Shown: one piece after another, positions 58,778 to 64,000 of the stretch | How the letters are laid out: each line of letters begins with the position of its first letter | Position numbering within the stretch: position 1 is the stretch's first letter | Source of the DNA: Heloderma charlesbogerti | Lineage: Eukaryota > Chordata > Lepidosauria > Squamata > Helodermatidae | Length of the DNA: 64,000 nt | Direction of reading: 5' to 3' | NCBI GenBank assembly: GCA_026122225.1 | Contig: JANEZZ010002882.1 | Span: forward strand, 372,001-436,000 | Notes under the pieces: model-generated | What the model was told of the DNA's origin: nothing | Seen by the model: the letters and a program-made list of their open reading frames with translations, nothing else | Databases searched by the model: none | Position numbers and translations under genes: made by a program

Positions 58778-59740
58778 TTTATTTATATACTGCTCTATAT
58801 CTAATCAGATTCCCAAGCAGCAAACAATAAAATGAAAAAAAGAATTAAAATATTTAAAATCACTTTATGCCAATAAAACCATGGCTGGTCTGTCAGGGAA
58901 GGTGTGTTTAAATAAAAATGTTTTCAGCAGGTGCTGAAAATAAACTAACACTCCTCCATTGACACAGATCGATTCAGGCATGCCCCCAGACTACAAAACT
59001 GATCTTTCAGAGGGAGCACAACCCCATCCAGAACAGGCATTAAGCCTATCTCCCAGATTTGGGAACCATTCGTCCACACAGACTCCATCTTCCAGAATTC
59101 ATCTCTAGTGTATTGGCCTTCATCCAACCCATCATTGAGTCTAGGAACAGATCCAGAACTTGCACAGCCTCACCTGAATCAGATGTCACAGGGGGAGAGA
59201 GAGCTGCGTGCCATCAGCATACTGATGGCACTTTGCTCCAAATCCCCTAACGACCACCCCACTGGCTTCATATAGATGTTAAACAACATTGGGGACAAGA
59301 TAGTACATTGTGGAACCCCATAGTTCAATTGTCTGGGAGCCAGGAAATAGTCATCCAGTGTTACACTCTGAAATTGACCTCGCAAGTAAGACTGGAACCA
59401 CTGTGACACAGTGCCTCCAATCCCCAACCAATGGAGGATATTATGGTCAATGGTATGAAACGCCAATGAGAGATGGAGCAGAATTAAGAGGGTTGTTCTC
59501 CCCCATCCCTCTTTTGATAAAGGTCATCCATCAGGGTGACCAAGGCTGATTTGTTCCCATAACCAGACCAGAATCCAGACTCTCAAGTACCTTCTCCAAG
59601 AAAGGGGTATTTGCAACAGGGTGGTACTTGTCAAATACCATTAGGTCCAGAGTGGGTTTCTTCAGACCTGGCTGCACTATTGCCTTCTTAAGTGCAGCAG
59701 GAACCACCCCTTCATGAAGAGGTACATTTACCACTCCTGG
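58778..59740 (-). mobile_element. L2 LINE, RT to 3' end
   Basis: On the minus strand, from 59734, it encodes EGVVPAALKKAIVQPGLKKP, YHPVANTPFLEKVLESLDSG, HTIDHNILHWLGIGGTVSQW and NYGVPQCTILSPMLFNIYMK, then VLPLKDQFCSLGACLNRSVS. The 3' tail (TTTATTTATATACTGCTCTA, + strand) is at 58778. Frameshifts are present. The YADD region is missing between IYMK and the LKDQ block, so there is an internal deletion. Confidence 0.85.
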
Positions 59741-60291
59741 ACTTATCTACCCACCTCCCCCACACACACCCAGCTAAGTCTTATTAGCCAGGAAGGGCAA
59801 GGATTGAGAGAGCCCTGGTGTCCCAAGGCTGTGAGGGCCTGTGCTTCCCATTTCCTTACCAGAACTTGGGGGGTGTCACCTCAATGCATGCTTAGTGTGT
59901 GTGCATTCTTTTGTGGGAGCGCTACTATTACTTCCTGAGTGAAAGTGTTTAGATCCCTACGGGTTTGTCCACCCATTTTCCCCTTGTTCACAGGTTAGCG
60001 ATATATAAGCTTTGGAGATTGGTGTTGTGTGCTCCAGATATCCAACTATATCTCTTTAGTGGAAGGGGAGATACCTCTCCAATGATTGACTCCCCCATAC
60101 ACAGTTAGCTGTGTTGGCCCCTTGCACCCTTTGTGGTAGCCGCAGAGCTGAGGTTCTTGGTGGGTGTTCCAGAGGCCTGTGGCAGGGTGCATAAGAACAC
60201 ATGTGATAGAACTTTTCTCTCTCTGCCCTGGGAATCTGCTATCTTTTAAAGTTGAGGGTTTATTTGTGAAAAGGGTGGCCTGTTCAGCAGT

Positions 60292-60341
60292 CTTTGGGGA
60301 ATAGCCATAGCTCAGTGCTTTGGGGAATAGCCATAGCTCAG
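60292..60341. repeat. 24-bp tandem duplication
   Basis: CTTTGGGGAATAGCCATAGC TCAG at 60292-60315 recurs exactly at 60318-60341. It duplicates the head of the following SINE. Confidence 0.85.
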
Positions 60342-60510
60342 AGCACATGCTTTTCATGTAGGTTCCAGGTTCCATCCTTTGGCATCTCCAGGTAGGGCTG
60401 AAGAAAAGCCATGTCCCAGATTCTAGAGAGCCACTACCAATCAGTGGTAGTACTGATTGGTACTGACTACATAGACTGATGGTCTCATTCGGTGTAAGGC
60501 ACTTCCTTGT
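60317..60510 (+). mobile_element. tRNA-type SINE, plus strand, diverged
   Basis: GAATAGCCATAGCTCAGAGCAC, GTTCCAGGTTCCATCCTTTGG (B-box), CTGACTACATAGACTGATGG and TAAGGCACTTCCTTGTGTTC follow the order of the SINE at 56218-56412 read on its own strand. Confidence 0.6.
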
Positions 60511-60754
60511 GTTCTCTCCTCTTGTAACCACATGAACTTCAGGAGCACCTCTGTTTCTACTCTGCCCTCACCCCTAAGTGACCGAGATCTGACAGTCACA
60601 TACATTTTGATGTGTGATCTGTATTCTTTTGCCACAGCTTTTACACTTGTAGGCATGACCACTTACAAAACATCCATTTCACAAAAGACCAACTCCTTCT
60701 CGCTCTTTCTTAGCCAGTCAACTCATTGCTCACCCCATTTCTCTCTCCCAGGAC

Positions 60755-60955
60755 ACAGACAGACCAAGAGTCAGAGAGACAAAAGGGAGAGAGAGAAACA
60801 GACTCAGGGAGAGAAACCCAGACTTGGGGGCTAGGGGGGCAGAGAGAGGAGAGGAAAGAAACTCAGACTAGGGCTGAGGAAGAAAGGACAGAAAGAAACA
60901 CAAAGAATGAGGAGGGCACAGGGGAAGAAGAGAGAAAAAATTGGGATGAGGGGCC
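60755..60955 (+). repeat. Polypurine-rich tract of about 200 bp
   Basis: The + strand is almost entirely A and G in runs such as AAAAGGGAGAGAGAGAAACA, GGGAGAGAAACC and GAAGAAAGGACAGAAAGAAAC. Apparent open frames here are compositional. Confidence 0.8.
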
Positions 60956-61249
60956 CTAGTGCAATGGAATTTGGCTATGGAGCGAAGTATCTTAGCGATC
61001 TTTTGAGTGTAATATATACTAACAATTCAAACAGCTTAACATGCCAAAATTGTGAACAGTTTATGTCATTGCTGTTCATACGACAGTGAGGTCACACTTC
61101 AGAGAGGTTTTAGTATACTTTTTGGTAGTATATATGTTATAGCATTTGGAATGCATCACTATAAACTGCTTGTTTGAATCAAGCAATCTTCTGTATTGGG
61201 TTTAGTGAACACTTGTGTTTCCCATCACCACCTGTCTGAGATTCTTTTT

Positions 61250-61330
61250 TAACTGGAGATTTCAGGGTTTGAATCTGAGACCTTCTTTATGTCAAGCAGG
61301 GGCTCTACCACTGAGCTGTGGTCCCACATC
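61250..61330 (-). mobile_element. tRNA-type SINE head fragment
   Basis: GGGTTTGAATCTGAGACCTTC, TGTCAAGCAGGGGCTCTACC and ACTGAGCTGTGGTCCC are the reversed tRNA-like head of the SINE seen at 56218. It is 285 bp upstream of the exon at 61617. Confidence 0.6.
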
Positions 61331-61616
61331 AGTCTCCCTCTTTGATTAAAAAAAAAAAAAACTGACCCTAGTGAAAATCTTCATCATTAGCTATGGCTTT
61401 CTCAGCTGTGTTTGGATTGAACTTCAGTTGAAAAACAGTCTTTTAAAAAAAAAAACACCAAAGCACCACATTGGAGTAGTAAGAACATTGTAGGCAGGGT
61501 ATGAAGTATGCACGACATGACCAGTGAAGTAGAATTATATTATTTTGTAAAACATTTATTCTTTTTCTTCATCTAAGATCTGATCCTTTTCTCTTTTGTT
61601 TTTATTAAAAATAAAG

Positions 61617-61753
61617 ATGCGACCCACAATGCTTCAGACCTTTGGAGCCCTTCCAATGGAATAAGCCAGCCTGGCTATAGTGGAATGCTGGAAAGTTCTT
61701 CTCACATGTCACACTCTGGCAGTTATGGCAGTCGGCACACACATGACCGCTTG
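61617..61753 (+). CDS. TCF12: TCF12 internal exon, shared by long and Alt isoforms
   Basis: This 137-bp exon starts after AAAATAAAG and ends before GTAAGATG. With the carried-over G it gives 46 codons starting [20 protein letters not shown], then [20 protein letters not shown] and HTHDRL, ending in phase 0. The DLWS-x-SNG-x-SQPG-x-x-G-x-L core and the closing HDRL match TCF12; TCF4 has DPWSSSSGMNQPG and HERL. The sequence leads toward the second activation domain, whose exons lie beyond the right edge. The acceptor has a modest pyrimidine tract (TCTTTTGTTTTTATT) and an A-rich end. Confidence 0.94.
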
Positions 61754-62239
61754 GTAAGATGAGAACAGTAGATGTTCCAGTATGGTCAGCTGAAAGTTGG
61801 TTGTTAACCTTCATCATCCTTAAGAGACTGATTTTGCTGGATAAAGAAATTGAATGGATATTAGGGCTTTGCTCTTTAATCAACGTAATTGTTAGATTAA
61901 TCAACTAAAGCTTTAGTTGACTGATCTGTGATAGCCAAATTTAATAAGCGTGAAGAAATTTTAATTACACAGCAAGTGAAAAGCGGACTTGTTCACATTA
62001 TTTTTTTACACTGCTGAGGTTCTTGTATGTTACTGCAATAGGGCATAGGTAAGAAAATAGTTTTAAGATGGTATTTCCCTTTTAAGTGGAAAGTGTTGTA
62101 TATTAAATTGTAACCTCTCCTCACTTTCTTCAGTATTTGGCTACATTTTTAAATTTGGTGGTGCTAATTTTAGAAGCCTGTAATTTAAGTTTTAAAAAAG
62201 ACAGGAAGCACTGGATAACAATCAACCAACAATTTTCAC

Positions 62240-62760
62240 AATAGAGGGATGTAAAGAGTGAGGTGCCTCAAGAGTTTTATATTTATTGATCATTATTTAT
62301 TGGGGCTGGTGCTGCTTAACATTTCCATACATAAACTGGAGTCCAGGGTGCATAATGAGAGAGTCGAGTTTGCCAATAACACCGTATCATTCAGGAGGTG
62401 AGATCCAAAGCAGTCTCTGAAGAGCTCTCTCTAAACTGGGTGACTGGGCAACAGAATGGCAGATGAAATTCAGCATAAGTAAGTGCAAAGTGACAGATAT
62501 TGAAATGAAAATCCTGACTTCACATGTTTATTGATGGCATCTAAATTGGCTGTGACAATCCAGGAAGAGGACTTGGGGTTCAAGTAGAAAGTTCCATGTA
62601 AAAATCTGTGGTCTGTGCCATTTTTAAAAGGCAAATGCAGTGTTAAGAATGGGACTGAAAATAAAACAGCAAATATCAATTTTGGTATGTCTGTGGTATG
62701 CCCACATTTAGAATGTTGGGTGCAGTTCTGTTCTTTCCACATCTCAAAATGCAACGTTAA
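62240..62760 (+). mobile_element. CR1/L3-type LINE, decayed RT fragment
   Basis: GAGTTTGCCAATAACACCGT (FADDT block with Asp lost), GTGACTGGGCAACAGAATGG, CAGATGAAATTCAGCATAAG (WQMKFSxSKCKV block), GAAGAGGACTTGGGGTTCAA and CACATTTAGAATGTTGGGTG occur in CR1 order. Confidence 0.7.
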
Positions 62761-63314
62761 TAAAGCTCAATTAATTAATTAATTGCCACAAGATAGCAAT
62801 TAATTAATTGCCATTAAATCAGATGTCTCTCTAAAAAATCAGATAAATTCAGAGGCTAAGGGCTAGTTCATACATAATGGGAAGCCATAATTTCCCAGTA
62901 TGTGAATGAAACTACAGGAGCCTCAAGCCTGGACACTCCCCTTCCCTTCCCCTCCCCTTATGTGGCTGCAAGGAGGAGTTTGAAAGCCTTTACTTCCTTT
63001 TTTAAACTAAACACCACTCCCCATCATGTCTGAACTTGGCACACTCTTTAAGCTGGGATTTGTTAGAACAAGACAGGATCAAAGCATGGTTTCAGAGCCT
63101 GACTTGTTCTAAACCATATTTTCCCCAACTGCAGATGAAATGGGGAGCTGTGCTAACTTTAACACCAGAAGTAGAAGCATCCAGTCTGGCTTCCCAAGGT
63201 GAGAGGATTGGGGTGCGGGGGCTGTGCAAGTCTGGTTTCCTATTACGCCCAAATTGGCCCTCACTCTGTCAGTGGCTATAGGCCATGATAGATATGGTTG
63301 ATTCCAAAAGGTGG
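62761..63314. other. Intronic sequence with an ATTA-rich repeat
   Basis: TTAATTAATTAATTGCCA and AATTAATTAATTGCCAT lie at about 62770-62815. Nothing else can be named. Confidence 0.4.
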
Positions 63315-64000
63315 TGTTGGGGGATTATGGCTGTATGCGATGGCAATTATGCTATGGGGTTCCACAGGGCTCTATTTTATCCCCCATGTTGTTCAGCATC
63401 TACATGAAACCATTGGGAGAAGTTATCCGGAGGTGTGGGCTGAGGTGCCATCAATATGTGGATGACACTCAGCTCTACCTCGCTTTCTCATCAAACCCAG
63501 GTGAGGCAGTGGCTGTTCTGAATCAGTGCCTGGGCACGGTAATGGACTGGATGAGAGCCAATAAACTGAAACTCAATCCAGACAAGATGGAGGTACTGTT
63601 AGTGGGTGGTTCATCTGCCTGGCTAGGTGATATTTAACCTGTTCTGGAGGGGGCTGCACTCCCCCTAAAGGATCAGGTTCGTAGTTGGGGGTGCTCTTGG
63701 ACCCAGAACCGTCACTTGAAAGCACAGGTGAACTCAGTGGCATGGAGCACTTTTTATCAGCTTAGGCTGGTTTACCAACTCCGCCCTTATCTGGACAGAG
63801 ATAGCCTAGCTACAGTTACCCATGCTCTGATAACTTCTTGTCTGGATTACTGCAATGCGTTGTACGTGGGGCTGCCTTTGAAAACGGTCTGGAAACTTCA
63901 GCTAGTCCAAAACAGGGCAGTAAGATTGTTAACAGGGACTGGCCAACGAGATCACATTATGTCAGTACTTTTCCAGCTGCACTGGCTGCCAGTCCATTTC
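63315..64000 (+). mobile_element. L2 LINE, running off the right edge
   Basis: YGVPQGSILSPMLFSIYMKP, LGEVIRRCGLRCHQYVDDTQ and LYLAFSSNPGEAVAVLNQCL lead to ANKLKLNPDKMEVLLVGGSS, all in one frame (63311-63637). The catalytic box is YVDD at 63455-63466. Frameshifted LKDQVRS, LDYCNALYVGLPLKTVWKLQ and LFQLHWLPVHF-type blocks follow up to base 64000, where it continues outside. Confidence 0.9.

Noticed and set aside
60532..60959. Plus-strand open frames rich in Glu, Arg and Lys
   Set aside because: Purely a consequence of the polypurine tract; the residues are repetitive and no domain is visible.

Overview
The window is a piece of a squamate reptile (lizard or snake) chromosome. The evidence is the mix of dispersed repeats. 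There are BovB (RTE) LINE copies and a tRNA-headed SINE with a BovB-like 3' end and ACCTTT tail repeats (Sauria SINE type). There are also many L2 and CR1/L3 LINE fragments, an old L1, a DIRS-type tyrosine-recombinase retrotransposon and CORE/MIR-type SINEs. No prokaryotic gene, operon or CRISPR array is present. I cannot name the species.

One host gene accounts for all the convincing host coding sequence: TCF12 (HEB), a class I bHLH transcription factor (E protein), on the + strand. Four internal exons (13321-13456, 15258-15310, 55529-55634, 61617-61753) have AG/GT borders and join in a continuous reading frame. A fifth short exon, 38678-38746, begins with ATG and encodes the 23-residue N-terminus of the short 'Alt' E-protein isoform (HEBAlt). 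It ends in the same phase as exon 15258-15310, so both can splice to 55529. The 40-kb intron 15311-55528 therefore contains an internal promoter. The bHLH domain and the canonical first exons lie outside the window.

Layout: 1-13320 is intron holding a hairpin-forming DNA element (2341-3511), a BovB copy (about 4330-5388), an L1 with a 12-bp target-site duplication (5883-9120) and L2 pieces. After the exons at 13.3 and 15.3 kb, the 40-kb intron holds a Sauria SINE and a BovB with an 11-bp target-site duplication (18.4-20.2 kb), and an inverted pair of CORE-SINEs (25.7-26.5 kb). It then has a nested stack of CR1, L2, DIRS and L2 (27.8-35 kb) and a 5S rRNA/CR1-tail chimera (35.75-35.86 kb). From about 36.8 to 42.2 kb there is almost no recognisable transposon, and the Alt first exon sits in the middle of that stretch. 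Further hairpin elements follow at 42-52 kb. The last introns (55.6-64 kb) hold L2, CR1 and tRNA-type SINE fragments, and an L2 runs off the right edge.

The most notable items are the Alt promoter exon in its transposon-poor pocket, the 5S-CR1 chimera, the two-copy hairpin element family at 2.3 and 47.9 kb, the inverted SINE pair, a BovB open frame that reads in from host DNA, and an unclassified repeat of about 1 kb present twice. All family names rest on recognition of protein or nucleotide motifs by eye; no search was run.
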